Assembly (NCBI GenBank): GCA_963729215.1
Contig: CAVSND010000025.1
Location: 76,707-140,706, forward strand
Direction: 5' to 3'
Length of the DNA stretch: 64,000 bases
From: CAVQJU01 sp963729215
GTDB lineage: Bacteria; Acidobacteriota; Vicinamibacteria; Vicinamibacterales; CAVVIG01
Shown here: piece by piece, positions 45,462-54,378 of the stretch
Layout: every line of letters begins with the position of its first letter
Numbering within the stretch: the first letter of the stretch is position 1
Program-made: the position numbers and the translations under genes
Notes under the pieces: model-generated
Told to the model about the DNA's origin: nothing
What the model saw: only the letters and a program-made list of their open reading frames with translations
The model's database searches: none

Positions 45462-46737
45462 GCGCGTTCTGGATGCCATCGAGAATGTCTTCGTCGGTGG
45501 CATGCGTTGAAGGCAAGGCTGGCCGAAGCGGGAAAGGAATCCTGTCCATGCGGTACGCCGTTCCCGCCGAGCTGATTCCTGGCGCCGCCGTGGTGAAGTG
45601 AACGCGGGCCGCGAGGCTGGCCGGCGTAATCTTTCGATCGATCACGATGTGTGGAATGCGGTCCAGGTGATCGAGCGCCGCCTGGGGCATCGTCGTCCAC
45701 GGGTCGGCGGCCACGATGAGCGCGGCGTCGGCTTCTTTGCGGACGAGCACGTCCACGGCCGTGAACTCGCCCGGATTGGAACGCGGGTAGCCGCGGGAGT
45801 AATCAAGGCCGAACGGGTACCCCGCCAGCGAGTTCATCACGGCGTCGGCACCGGTCTCGTTGCCGTAGTCGCGCATCGGCATGGCAGCGAACTTGGTAAA
45901 GGCGTTCAATTCGGCGGTCAAAGACAGGAGAGCGGCGACGTTGGCGTGTTTTCCGCGCGTCATCGTCAAGCCGCTGCCGAAGAAGAACACGCCGAAACGG
46001 GCCTGCTTCATCCGCTCAGCCAGATCCACGAGCTGTTCAAGCGTCAGGCCCGTCGCGGCGACAAGGCTGCGATCGACCGTTCGATTGTTGACCAGGGCTC
46101 GCAGCGTGGTCAGCACTTCGAGATCGGCGCCCGATCGGATCTGCAGAAACTGATCGCTGGCCCTCGCGCTCTGCGTTTCACGGACGTCCACCAGCACCAT
46201 CGTCCGATCCTTCCGCCCCCGGGGCACGTACTTGCCCTTCGCTCTGAGGGCGAACTTGTTGAAGTGCCGCGGGTGGCTCTCAACCGGGTTGGTGCCCCAG
46301 TAGACGACGAAGTCGGCGCGGTTTTTCACTTCGCCGAGCGTGCACGTCAGCTTGCCGGTGAGCTGGCCGGCGATCTTCCCCGGGCCGTACGTCAGCGAGG
46401 TATGGCTGTCGATCACGGCGCCGATCCGCTCGGCCAGCATCATCGCCGCCCGCTGCGATTCACACGTCGAATTGCCCAGGCCGTAGACCAGCGGCATGTC
46501 CGCGTCGTCCAGGATTTCCGCCGCGGCCTCGAGGGCCGAATCGACCGTGGCGGGCCGACCGTCGATGAGCGCTGCCGGCAGCGCATGCTGATTCGGGTGG
46601 TTGAAGAACCACGCGCGGCCAAGCACGCATGCACGCTTGGCCTTGAGAACGCGCTCATGGCTCGCATGCAGTTCGATGTCATCACACAGGCACCCGCAAT
46701 ACGTACAGGTGGCGTTCTTCACGACGATGAGGTCCAT
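45448..46737 (-). CDS. fhcB: FwdB/FhcB paralogue with Thr instead of Sec/Cys, 429 aa
   Basis: Close paralogue of the Sec gene at 41537. Keeps the Fe-S cysteines (CTYCGCLCDDIE) but reads DSHTSLTYGPGKIAGQL at residues 110-126: Thr116 replaces the metal ligand and HGP becomes YGP. This fits the B subunit of bacterial formyltransferase/hydrolase (Fhc), which has lost the tungsten cofactor. Intact frame, unlike the Sec copy. It is on the opposite strand, divergent from the ftr genes with a 117-bp shared promoter region. Confidence 0.9.
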   Translation of the reverse strand: MDLIVVKNATCTYCGCLCDDIELHASHERVLKAKRACVLGRAWFFNHPNQHALPAALIDGRPATVDSALEAAAEILDDADMPLVYGLGNSTCESQRAAMMLAERIGAVIDSHTSLTYGPGKIAGQLTGKLTCTLGEVKNRADFVVYWGTNPVESHPRHFNKFALRAKGKYVPRGRKDRTMVLVDVRETQSARASDQFLQIRSGADLEVLTTLRALVNNRTVDRSLVAATGLTLEQLVDLAERMKQARFGVFFFGSGLTMTRGKHANVAALLSLTAELNAFTKFAAMPMRDYGNETGADAVMNSLAGYPFGLDYSRGYPRSNPGEFTAVDVLVRKEADAALIVAADPWTTMPQAALDHLDRIPHIVIDRKITPASLAARVHFTTAAPGISSAGTAYRMDRIPFPLRPALPSTHATDEDILDGIQNALRAT

Positions 46738-46853
46738 TCGCGGCTCCGGCGTTGTTGGCGTTCGAGGTGGCGCGATGTCGCGCCCACGTACCATCTTGCC
46801 ACGCCGGTGAGACGAGTGTGTCGTGCTACGCTACGGTGGCGAAGGGGGCACGC

Positions 46854-47781
46854 GTGAGCGGCGAGAACGGCATGGTCCGGCGCGGCGTGAGAATCGTCGA
46901 TACATTCGCGGAGGCATTCGACATGCGCGCGGCGCGCGTATTGATCACGGCCCGCTCGACCGCCTGGGCGCGAATCGCCGGTCAGGCCATGACCGGCTTC
47001 GCGACGTCGGTGATCGGCTGCAAGGTCGAGGCCGGCATCGAGGCGGAACTGCTCGCTCGATGAGACCCTGGACGGCCGGCCGGGCGTGAGCGTGCTGGTC
47101 TTCGGTTTCGACGCCGAGGGGCTTGGCAGCCGGCTCGTCGACAGAGTGGGCCAGACGGTCCTCACCTGCCCGACCACGGCCTGCTTCGACGGCCTGCCCG
47201 AGGCCGCCGAGCGAGTCAAGGTCGGCGGGTCGCTGCGCCATTTCGGCGACCGCTTCCAGTCGAGCAAGTTCCTTGACGGTCGCCGCTACTGGCGGATCCC
47301 GGTCATGGAAGGCGAGTTCCTGGTGCAGGAGGCCTTTGGTGTCCAGAAGGCGATCGGTGGCGGCAACTTCCTGATCCTGGCGGCGGACGAAGACACCGCG
47401 CTGGCGGCGGCGGAATCGGCGGTCGATGCCATGCGGAAGGTCCGCGGCGTCATTCTCCCGTTTCCTGGCGGGATCGTGCGCGCCGGCAGCAAGGTGGGCG
47501 CGAAGACGTCCAAGAAGATGATCGCGTCCACCAACGACGCGTACTGTCCGACGCTGCGCGGCCGAACCGGCGTGACGAGCGAGCTGCCGGAAGGCGTGAA
47601 TTCCGTGCTCGAGATCGTGGTGGACGGCCTGGACCGTCTCGCTATCGAGAGCGCCCTGCGCGCCGGCATCGACGCCGCCTGCCGTCCCGGGGTCGTCGAG
47701 ATCTCGGCGGGGAATTACGGCGGCAAGCTCGGGAAGCACCACTTCCCGCTCCACGCGCTCATGGCTGAACCGTCCGCGTAA
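46854..47781 (+). CDS. ftr: Formylmethanofuran:H4MPT formyltransferase, copy 1, frameshifted
   Basis: Corrected length about 308 aa. GTG 46854 with AAGGGGG upstream. IVDTFAEAFDMRAARVLITA opens the N-terminal lobe; after one extra base at about 47050-47058 it goes on with LDETLDGRPGVSVLVFGFDA, GQTVLTCPTTACFDGLPEA, YWRIPVMEGEFLVQEAFGV and STNDAYCPTLRGRTGVTSEL. Moves the formyl group between H4MPT and the furan cofactor. Followed 47 bp later by a second ftr. Confidence 0.92.
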
Positions 47782-47828
47782 GGCTGAGCGCTGCGGTCGC
47801 CGCATGCGCGACGCGGGGAGAATGGGCC

Positions 47829-48737
47829 GTGACGAACCGCAGCGTCTTCATCGAGGACACCTTCGCCGAGGGCTTCACCATGCGCGCGGCGCGGATCGTC
47901 GTGACTGCGAAAAGTGAGCGGTGGGCGCGCGAGGCCGCGCTCAAGTTCACCGGGTTTGCGACGTCCGTCACCGTGTGCAAGTGCGAAGCGGCAATCGAAC
48001 GGATGCTGCCGCCCGAAGAGACGCCTGATGCCCGCCCCGGCGCGAGCATCCTGATCTTCTCGACCGACACCGACGGTCTCGGAAAGCGTCTCATCGAGCG
48101 CATCGGCCAGACGGTGCTCACCTGCCCGACGGCCAACTGCTTCGACGGGCTGCCGGACTCGCCCGACCGCGTGCCGGCCGGGCGCGCGCTGCGGGTGTTC
48201 GGCGACAAGTTTCAGATCAGCAAGGTCGTCGGCGGCCAGCGTTACTGGCGCGTGCCGGTGATGGAAGGCGAATGCCTGCTGCAGGAGAGCTTCGGCATCG
48301 AGAAGGACGGCATCGGCGGCGGCAACTTCCTGATCCTCGCGGAGGATGCCGACAGCGCACTCGACGCCGCCGAAGCCGCGGTGGCGGCGATCGACGGCAT
48401 GCCCGGTGTCATCCTGCCGTTTCCGGGAGGCATCGCGCGGAGCGGCAGCAAGGTCGGCTCGCGCGGCTACACGTCGCTCGTCGCGTCCACCAACGACGCC
48501 TACTGCCCGACGCTGCGGCTGACGACGGCGTCGGCGTTGCCGGAGGGCGTGAACTCGGTCCTCGAAATCGTGCTCGACGGGCTGAGCGCCGACGCGATCG
48601 GCCAGGCCATGCGCATCGGCATCGACGCGGCGTGCCGTCCCGGCGTGCGGGCGATTACCGCCGGCAATTACGGCGGCAACCTGGGCCCGCACCACTTCCA
48701 CCTGCGCCGGATCATGGCCGGGGACGGCGCCGAATGA
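47829..48737 (+). CDS. fhcD: Formylmethanofuran:H4MPT formyltransferase, copy 2 (Fhc-D type), 302 aa
   Basis: Intact Ftr: FIEDTFAEGFTMRAARIVVT, GQTVLTCPTANCFDGLPDSP, YWRVPVMEGECLLQESFGI, GGGNFLILAEDADSALDAAE, STNDAYCPTLRLTTASALPE. Tandem paralogue of the previous gene but clearly diverged. Its stop overlaps fhcC by ATGA, which ties this copy to the Fhc-type complex. Confidence 0.93.
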   Translation: MTNRSVFIEDTFAEGFTMRAARIVVTAKSERWAREAALKFTGFATSVTVCKCEAAIERMLPPEETPDARPGASILIFSTDTDGLGKRLIERIGQTVLTCPTANCFDGLPDSPDRVPAGRALRVFGDKFQISKVVGGQRYWRVPVMEGECLLQESFGIEKDGIGGGNFLILAEDADSALDAAEAAVAAIDGMPGVILPFPGGIARSGSKVGSRGYTSLVASTNDAYCPTLRLTTASALPEGVNSVLEIVLDGLSADAIGQAMRIGIDAACRPGVRAITAGNYGGNLGPHHFHLRRIMAGDGAE

Positions 48738-49577
48738 GCGCGGTCGTGGCGCTCGAACTGCGCGCGCCGGTCGATGGCGTGGTCGAAACGGATGGCGTCA
48801 CCGCGGACCGCTTCGCGGCGCTCGGCGTACGCGAGATCGCCGCGCTTCCGGCGCGGGCCGGCACGCGACAGGGCGCGCTCGGCGATTTCTTCAAGGTCCG
48901 CGGCGAGCGCTCCGCCCGTGTGTGGGTCCTGGGTTCGGTGGCGAACGTGAACGGCCTCGGCGCCGGCATGGCCGGAGGCGAACTGATCATCGACGGCGAC
49001 GCGGGCGACCGCGTCGCCGCCGGCATGACCGGCGGCCTGGTGGACGTGCGCGGCAACGTGCGGGACGACGCCGGCGCGGCGATGGGCGGCGGCGTGCTTC
49101 GGGTCTCGGGAAACGCGGGCGACAGGCTGGGCGCCGCCGCGCCCGGCGCCTCGCACGGGATGACCGGCGGCGAGATCGTGGTCAGCGGATCGGCCGGCAG
49201 CGACGCCGCCGCGAGGACTCGCCGCGGCCTGGTCGTGGTCGCGGGCGATGCCGGGAGCTTCGCCGCGCGCGCGATGATCGCCGGAACCCTCGTGGTGCTC
49301 GGGCGCACGGGCGCCGAGCCCGGCCGATCGAGCAAGCGCGGCACCATCATCGCCGTCGGCGGGATCGACGTGCCGGTCACGATACTGGCACGCCTGCACG
49401 TTCCAGCCGCCGCACGTGCGGCTGACGATGACCTACCTGCGCCGGCGCTATGGCCTCCCCATCGACGACCTTGTCGCCGGCGGGATTTACAAACGCCACT
49501 GCGGCGACGCCGGCGATCGCGGCCGCGGCGAAATTCTTGAATGGGCCGGATGTCGACACCTGGGACACTCGACATGA
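48734..49577 (+). CDS. fhcC: Formylmethanofuran dehydrogenase/hydrolase subunit C, copy 2, frameshifted
   Basis: Corrected length about 280 aa. Beta-helix repeats (GAGMAGGELIIDGDAGDRVA, GGLVDVRGNVRDDAGAAMGG, GNAGDRLGAAAPGASHGMTG). The C-terminal TYWHACTFQPPHVRLTMTYL follows after an extra A at 49382. Coupled on both sides: ATGA with the ftr copy upstream and ATGA with mch downstream. More diverged from the copy at 44640 than a recent duplicate would be. Confidence 0.9.
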
Positions 49578-50518
49578 ACGAGCGCGCGTGGGCGCTCGCC
49601 AGCTCGCACATCGATCGGGCCGCCGAGTTCGGCATCGCCGTCCACACCCTTCCCGGCGGGGCGCGCGTGATCGATGCGGGCGTGAACGTCTCCGGGGGAC
49701 TCGCCGCCGGCCGGGCGCTGGCCGCCCTGTGCATGGGCGGCCTCGGGCACGTGGAGTACACGACCCTGACGATCGGCGCCGAGACGTGGCCCGGTGTGCA
49801 GGTCTGGACGGACCACCCCAGCGAGTCGTGCATGGCCTCGCAGTACGCCGGCTGGGCCATCAACCCCGAAGGCTATTTCGCGATGGGTTCCGGCCCCTTG
49901 CGCGCGAAGGCCCGCGTGGAACGCGAGCTGTTCGCGAAACTCGGCTACGAGGAGGGTGCGACGCGCGGCGTGCTCGTCCTCGAATCGCGCACGCTGCCGA
50001 CGGCCGATGTGGCCGCGTGGGTGGCGGGCAAGGCGGGCGTGGCCCCCGGCTCGTTGACGTTCGCCGTCGCCCCGACCGCGAGCGTTGCCGGCGGCGTGCA
50101 GATCGTCGCGCGCGTCATCGAGACCGGGCTGCACAAGATGGACACGATTGGCTTCGACGTGCGCCGCGTGGTGAGCGCGATGGGCACGGCCCCGCTCGCG
50201 CCGACGGCGCGGAGCGACATGCGGGCCATCGGGCGCACGAACGACTGCATCCTGTACGGCGGGCAGGCCCGCTACACCGTGCGCGCCGGGGACGAGGAGC
50301 TGGCGCAGCTGGCCGAGCGGCTTCCGGCGTCGGCCTCCAGGGACTACGGCACGCCGTTCTACGACGTGTTCAAACGCTACGACAGCGACTTCTACAAGAT
50401 CGACCCGATGCTCTTCAGCCCAGCCGAGGTGTGGCTCACCAGCGCCACCAGCGGCCGGACGTTCCACGGCGGCCGATTGAACCCGGAAGTGCTCCGGGCG
50501 TCGCTGTTCGAGACGTGA
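49574..50518 (+). CDS. mch: Methenyl-H4MPT cyclohydrolase, 314 aa
   Basis: Hydrolyses methenyl-H4MPT to formyl-H4MPT, between MtdB and Ftr. Family blocks: RVIDAGVNVSGGLAAGRALA, LGHVEYTTLTIGAETWPGVQ, SCMASQYAGWAINPEGYFAM, SGPLRAKARVERELFAKLGY, GRTNDCILYGGQARYTV, YGTPFYDVFKRYDSDFYKI. ATG 49574 overlaps the fhcC stop. Confidence 0.95.
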   Translation: MNERAWALASSHIDRAAEFGIAVHTLPGGARVIDAGVNVSGGLAAGRALAALCMGGLGHVEYTTLTIGAETWPGVQVWTDHPSESCMASQYAGWAINPEGYFAMGSGPLRAKARVERELFAKLGYEEGATRGVLVLESRTLPTADVAAWVAGKAGVAPGSLTFAVAPTASVAGGVQIVARVIETGLHKMDTIGFDVRRVVSAMGTAPLAPTARSDMRAIGRTNDCILYGGQARYTVRAGDEELAQLAERLPASASRDYGTPFYDVFKRYDSDFYKIDPMLFSPAEVWLTSATSGRTFHGGRLNPEVLRASLFET

Positions 50519-50524
50519 GCACGC

Positions 50525-50577
50525 GTAGCGTCCGCCTTCAGGCGGACGTCGGACGGCCGGCTAAAGCCGGCCGCTAC
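50525..50577. repeat. REP/BIME-like palindromic element 4
   Basis: GTAGC-bounded element between the convergent mch and PQQ-protein genes. Confidence 0.9.
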
Positions 50578-50592
50578 GCGAAAAGGGCCGCC

Positions 50593-52449
50593 CTATTTCC
50601 CGTCTACTGAATACGCCAGCAGGACGTTGCCCGGCATTCCGTTGGCCGCGTATCCCGATTCTACGAACAGCATCCCGCCCGCGATCGCGGGCCCCGGCCC
50701 ATTGAGCGACCCGCCGCGCGCCGGCACTTCGTTGACCGCTTTCTGCGGGCCGGCCGTGTCCACGTCCCAGATCACGGCGCCGTTGGTCGTCGCATAGGCA
50801 CGCAGGTGCCCGTCGACCGATCCCGAGAACACCACGCCAGGAACGGCGCTGACCGCCGCCGATTGAGCCGGGCTGCAACGTTTGCGCTCGCCGCACGGCG
50901 GCGGCGGCGTGTGCCAGACCTGCTCGCCGGTGTCGAGGCGAAGCGCGAACATGCCTCCGCCGCCTTTCGGATCGGGGTCGGTCGCAACGCTGTTGGGAAT
51001 CGCGATCCGGCCAATGTCGGAGAGCGCCACGTAGACGTTGGACCCGTCGGCGGCCGAACCCCACTGCACCCCGCCGTTGATGCCGCCCTGGCCCACGCGC
51101 TTCTGCCACAGCACGGCGCCCTCCCGGTCCGGATCGACGGCATGGACGACGCCCGATTTTTGTCCGGCCACGAGCGCGCGACGCCCGTTCGCGAGGCTCA
51201 CGAGAATCGGTGGTGATGCAAAGTCGAAGTCCGGCCCTTTCGAGGCCGGGCAGTTGGTGGTGTCCTCGCGGATGCAGGCGCTGTTCCAGGCATCCGCCGC
51301 CGACGTCTGGCGCGACCACAGGAGCCTGCCGGACGCGAGATCGAAGGCGAGAAACGCGTCGCTGGTGGGCGTCGGCGGATCGCTGTAATTATCCCCGGTC
51401 GTGACGTACACCGCGTTCCTCACGGGATCGATCGTCGGGCTCGTCCAGATGGGCGCGCCCGACGGGCCCAACAGCTGCGTGCCCACTTTGTTCTTCTGGG
51501 TCGGGCGGGCCGGTTCGGCGATCGTGTACGTTTTCCAGATCTGTTCTCCCGTCGCGGCGTCGAGCGCCACCAGGCTGCCGCGAAAACGGCAGCATTCGTA
51601 GCTGGATATCGCGCCGGCGCCTTCCTCGCCGGAAGCCACGGGTACATACAGGCGCCCGTTGTGAAACACGGGAGACCCGGTAACCCGCGCGACCGGATGG
51701 GTGTCCACGGTTGTCTTCCACAGCAGCTCGCCCGTGTCCGCATCGACGGCGTAGACGTTCGCGGCGCGATCGCCGATGAAGGCTGCGGTGCGGGAGCGGC
51801 CGTTGGCCTCGATGCGGCCGACGCTGACCGCAGCACGGACCGGGGCGGCCGCCTGGAAGAACCAGTGCACGCAGCCCGTCGCGGCGCTGAGCGCGTAGAC
51901 GTTGCCGCTCTGGCTGCCGACGAGCACGCGCCCGCCGGCCACGGTGGGCTGCGCGTCCGCCGCAATGTCGCCGGGGAATCCGAACGCCCATTTGAGCTTC
52001 AAACGCGGGACGGCGGCGGCCGTGAACCCGGCTGTCGCGGTGTCCTGGTATCGCGAATTCGCGGTGGTGGCGCTCCAACCGTTCCAGGCCGGACCCGAGA
52101 GCACGCTGTCGGCGCCCGAAGCGGCACCCGAACACATGGCTTGCAGCGACGGTCGTGTGACCAGCGCCCGTTGAAAGGACTTGCCGGTGACGAACTCCGC
52201 AACCGCCCGGCGTTCCGTCGCCGATCGGGCCGCGGTCATCGAGATCATGGATCCGCTCTCGAGAGAGGCCAGCACCCGCTCCGGCGTCATCGTTTCGAGG
52301 GCGGCGCGGTTCGGGGCGCGCTGGAGTCCAGCGTCGTGACAGGACGCGCACGCCGCACGGTAGACGGCCGGTCCATCCTGGGCGGACAGGGCTCCGGCGG
52401 CAAGGATCAGTGACAGGGCACCGACGGCGCAACGGATGGTCTGTCTCAT
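50593..52449 (-). CDS. Cytochrome c-PQQ beta-propeller fusion dehydrogenase, 618 aa
   Basis: Signal peptide (AVGALSLILAAGALSA), an N-terminal cytochrome c domain (YRAACASCHDAGLQRAPNRA, with MSMTA-type axial Met candidate), then an eight-bladed PQQ-binding-like propeller (VYALSAATGCVHWFFQAAAP, VYAVDADTGELLWKTTVDTH, LVALDAATGEQIWKTYTI, LAFDLASGRLLWSRQT). Layout as in polyvinyl-alcohol dehydrogenase-type enzymes. Periplasmic alcohol oxidation is likely; it is not XoxF or MxaF. Ribosome-binding site GGAGGAA before ATG 52449. Confidence 0.85.
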   Translation of the reverse strand: MRQTIRCAVGALSLILAAGALSAQDGPAVYRAACASCHDAGLQRAPNRAALETMTPERVLASLESGSMISMTAARSATERRAVAEFVTGKSFQRALVTRPSLQAMCSGAASGADSVLSGPAWNGWSATTANSRYQDTATAGFTAAAVPRLKLKWAFGFPGDIAADAQPTVAGGRVLVGSQSGNVYALSAATGCVHWFFQAAAPVRAAVSVGRIEANGRSRTAAFIGDRAANVYAVDADTGELLWKTTVDTHPVARVTGSPVFHNGRLYVPVASGEEGAGAISSYECCRFRGSLVALDAATGEQIWKTYTIAEPARPTQKNKVGTQLLGPSGAPIWTSPTIDPVRNAVYVTTGDNYSDPPTPTSDAFLAFDLASGRLLWSRQTSAADAWNSACIREDTTNCPASKGPDFDFASPPILVSLANGRRALVAGQKSGVVHAVDPDREGAVLWQKRVGQGGINGGVQWGSAADGSNVYVALSDIGRIAIPNSVATDPDPKGGGGMFALRLDTGEQVWHTPPPPCGERKRCSPAQSAAVSAVPGVVFSGSVDGHLRAYATTNGAVIWDVDTAGPQKAVNEVPARGGSLNGPGPAIAGGMLFVESGYAANGMPGNVLLAYSVDGK

Positions 52450-52555
52450 CGTGCTTCCTCCCGTGACCGCGTTGGCGCAGGGTAGCACAGGCCGCGCCCG
52501 ACTTCCTCGGCATCGCGGCGTCGACTTCAGTAAGATCGTCGCGACGCTTACGTCA

Positions 52556-53482
52556 ATGAACATCGTCATTCTCAGCGCACGCACCGGCTGGCACACGGAC
52601 GAGTTGTGCCGCGCCCTGTCCGATCGGGGCCATGGCGCCCGCGTCCTGCCGTACGAGGGACTGCGCGCGCACGTCGGCGGCGAGCGCAGCGCCGCCACGC
52701 TGACGAGCGAATCCGCGGCGGTCCTGAACGCCGACGCCGTGCTGGCGCGCATTATCCCGAGCGGATCGCTCGACCAGATCATCTACCGCGTCGACGCGCT
52801 GCACTGGCTCGAGGAGCGCGGCGTTCCCGTCATGAACTCGCCGCGCGCGATCGAACGCGCCGTCGACAAGTTCTACACGACCGCCCTGCTCCACGATGCC
52901 GGGCTGCCAACGCCGGAAACGGTCATCTGCGAGCGCCTGGCCGACGCGATGGAAGCGGTGCGCGCCATGCTTCCGGACGGAGACGTCATCCTCAAGCCCA
53001 TCTTCGGCTCGATGGGGCACGGGCTCGTCCGCTTCAGCGATCCGGATACCGCCTTTCGGGTCCTGCGATCGATCGAGGGCATTCGCGCCGTCTTCTACCT
53101 GCAACGGGCCGTCGATCACGGCGGCCGCGACATCCGCGCCTTCATCGTCGGCGGGCGGGTGATCGGCGCGATCGAGCGAGGGGCGCCGGACGGCGACTGG
53201 CGCACGAACGTCGCGCGGGGAGGGTCCGCGACGTCGTTCACGCTGCCGGCCGAGTGGGAGCGGCTCGCGCTCCGGGCGGCCGAGGCCGTCGGCGGCGACT
53301 ACGCGGGCGTGGACCTGCTGCCCTCGCGCGACGGCCCGGTGTTCGTCCTCGAGGTCAACGCGATCCCCGGCTGGCAGGGGCTGCAACGTGCCACGGGACT
53401 CGACGTGGCGGGCGCGATCGTTGCGCACCTCGAGCGGAAGGTGATCGAAGCTACAGGCCATCGGCATGCGGTCCGCCGCTGA
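52556..53482 (+). CDS. RimK-family ATP-grasp ligase, probable H4MPT/cofactor glutamate ligase (MptN-like), 308 aa
   Basis: ATP-grasp of the RimK/MptN type: MNIVILSARTGWHTDELCRA, MNSPRAIERAVDKFYTTALL, DVILKPIFGSMGHGLVRFSD, YLQRAVDHGGRDIRAFIVGG, NVARGGSATSF, GVDLLPSRDGPVFVLEVNAI. In archaea MptN adds glutamate to H4MPT. Overlaps the CitG-like gene by 17 bp. No clear ribosome-binding site. Confidence 0.82.
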   Translation: MNIVILSARTGWHTDELCRALSDRGHGARVLPYEGLRAHVGGERSAATLTSESAAVLNADAVLARIIPSGSLDQIIYRVDALHWLEERGVPVMNSPRAIERAVDKFYTTALLHDAGLPTPETVICERLADAMEAVRAMLPDGDVILKPIFGSMGHGLVRFSDPDTAFRVLRSIEGIRAVFYLQRAVDHGGRDIRAFIVGGRVIGAIERGAPDGDWRTNVARGGSATSFTLPAEWERLALRAAEAVGGDYAGVDLLPSRDGPVFVLEVNAIPGWQGLQRATGLDVAGAIVAHLERKVIEATGHRHAVRR

Positions 53483-54317
53483 CGTCGCGGCGGCCGCGCA
53501 ACTGGCGTGCCTGCTCGAAGCCAGCGCGCCGAAGCCGGGCAACGTCTCCCCGGGCCGGCCTTTCGCCGACGCGCGCTACGAGGATTTCCTGGCAAGTGCC
53601 GTCGCGATCGGAGAGCCACTCGCGGGCGCCGGCACCCGGCGGCTTGGCAGGACAATCCTCCACGCGATCGAGGCGACGACGCGCTGGACGCGGTCGAACA
53701 CCAACCTCGGCATCGTCCTGCTCGTCGCGCCGCTCGCGCGCGCGGCGCTCTGCACCGCGGAGGTCGGCGGCGGGACTCTTCGCGCGGCGCTGCGCGGCGT
53801 GCTTGCGGAGACGAACATCGACGATGCACGCGACGTGTACGCGGCGATTCGCCTGGCGGCGCCGGGCGGACTCGGACGGGCGACGGAGCAAGACGTCCAG
53901 AATGACCCGACCGTGACGCTCCTTGATGCGATGCGGCTCGCGGCCGATCGCGACGGCATCGCCCGGGAGTACGCGGACTCGTTCGAGGCCACATTCGAGA
54001 TCGGTGCGCCCGCGCTCGAACGCGCGCGCGCCGACGAGCTTGGCTGGAGCGAGGCCGTGGTCGAGACCTTCCTCACGCTGCTCGCGGCGCGCCCCGACAC
54101 CCACATCGCCCGGCGCGGGGGCGCGGCGCTGGCCGCGCAGGCAACGCGTCTCGCCGCCGAAGCCCTGGCAGAAGGCGGCGTGCGGTCCGCGGCGGGGCTG
54201 AAGGCCATCGACGAGATGGACCGCGCGCTGCGCGACGAACGCCACCACGGCAACCCGGGCACGACCGCCGACCTGACCGCGGCGTCGATTTTCGTCGTCC
54301 TGCTTCATCAATCGTAG
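53466..54317 (+). CDS. Triphosphoribosyl-dephospho-CoA synthase (CitG/MdcB)-like protein, 283 aa
   Basis: All-helical CitG fold: LLEASAPKPGNVSPGRPFAD, TNLGIVLLVAPLARAAL, TNIDDARDVYAAIRLAAPGG and HGNPGTTADLTAASIFVVLL. No citrate lyase or malonate decarboxylase genes are near, and CitG-like proteins recur in H4MPT clusters, so a phosphoribosyl-transfer step in H4MPT or methylofuran synthesis is inferred. Coupled to the ATP-grasp gene upstream. Confidence 0.82.
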   Translation: MRSAADVAAAAQLACLLEASAPKPGNVSPGRPFADARYEDFLASAVAIGEPLAGAGTRRLGRTILHAIEATTRWTRSNTNLGIVLLVAPLARAALCTAEVGGGTLRAALRGVLAETNIDDARDVYAAIRLAAPGGLGRATEQDVQNDPTVTLLDAMRLAADRDGIAREYADSFEATFEIGAPALERARADELGWSEAVVETFLTLLAARPDTHIARRGGAALAAQATRLAAEALAEGGVRSAAGLKAIDEMDRALRDERHHGNPGTTADLTAASIFVVLLHQS

Positions 54318-54366
54318 CGTCCGCCTTCAGGCGGACGTTCGCCGGCCGGCTGAAGCCGGCCGCTAC
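54314..54366. repeat. REP/BIME-like palindromic element 5
   Basis: GTAGC-bounded element overlapping the stop codon of the CitG-like gene, between it and the convergent DinB gene. Confidence 0.9.
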
Positions 54367-54378
54367 GACAACCCGGGG

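Noticed and set aside
50593..52449. Methanol dehydrogenase (XoxF/MxaF) as formaldehyde source for the Fae pathway
   Set aside because: The protein has an N-terminal cytochrome c domain, polyvinyl-alcohol-dehydrogenase-like blades and no recognisable MDH signature; no xoxG or xoxJ is nearby.
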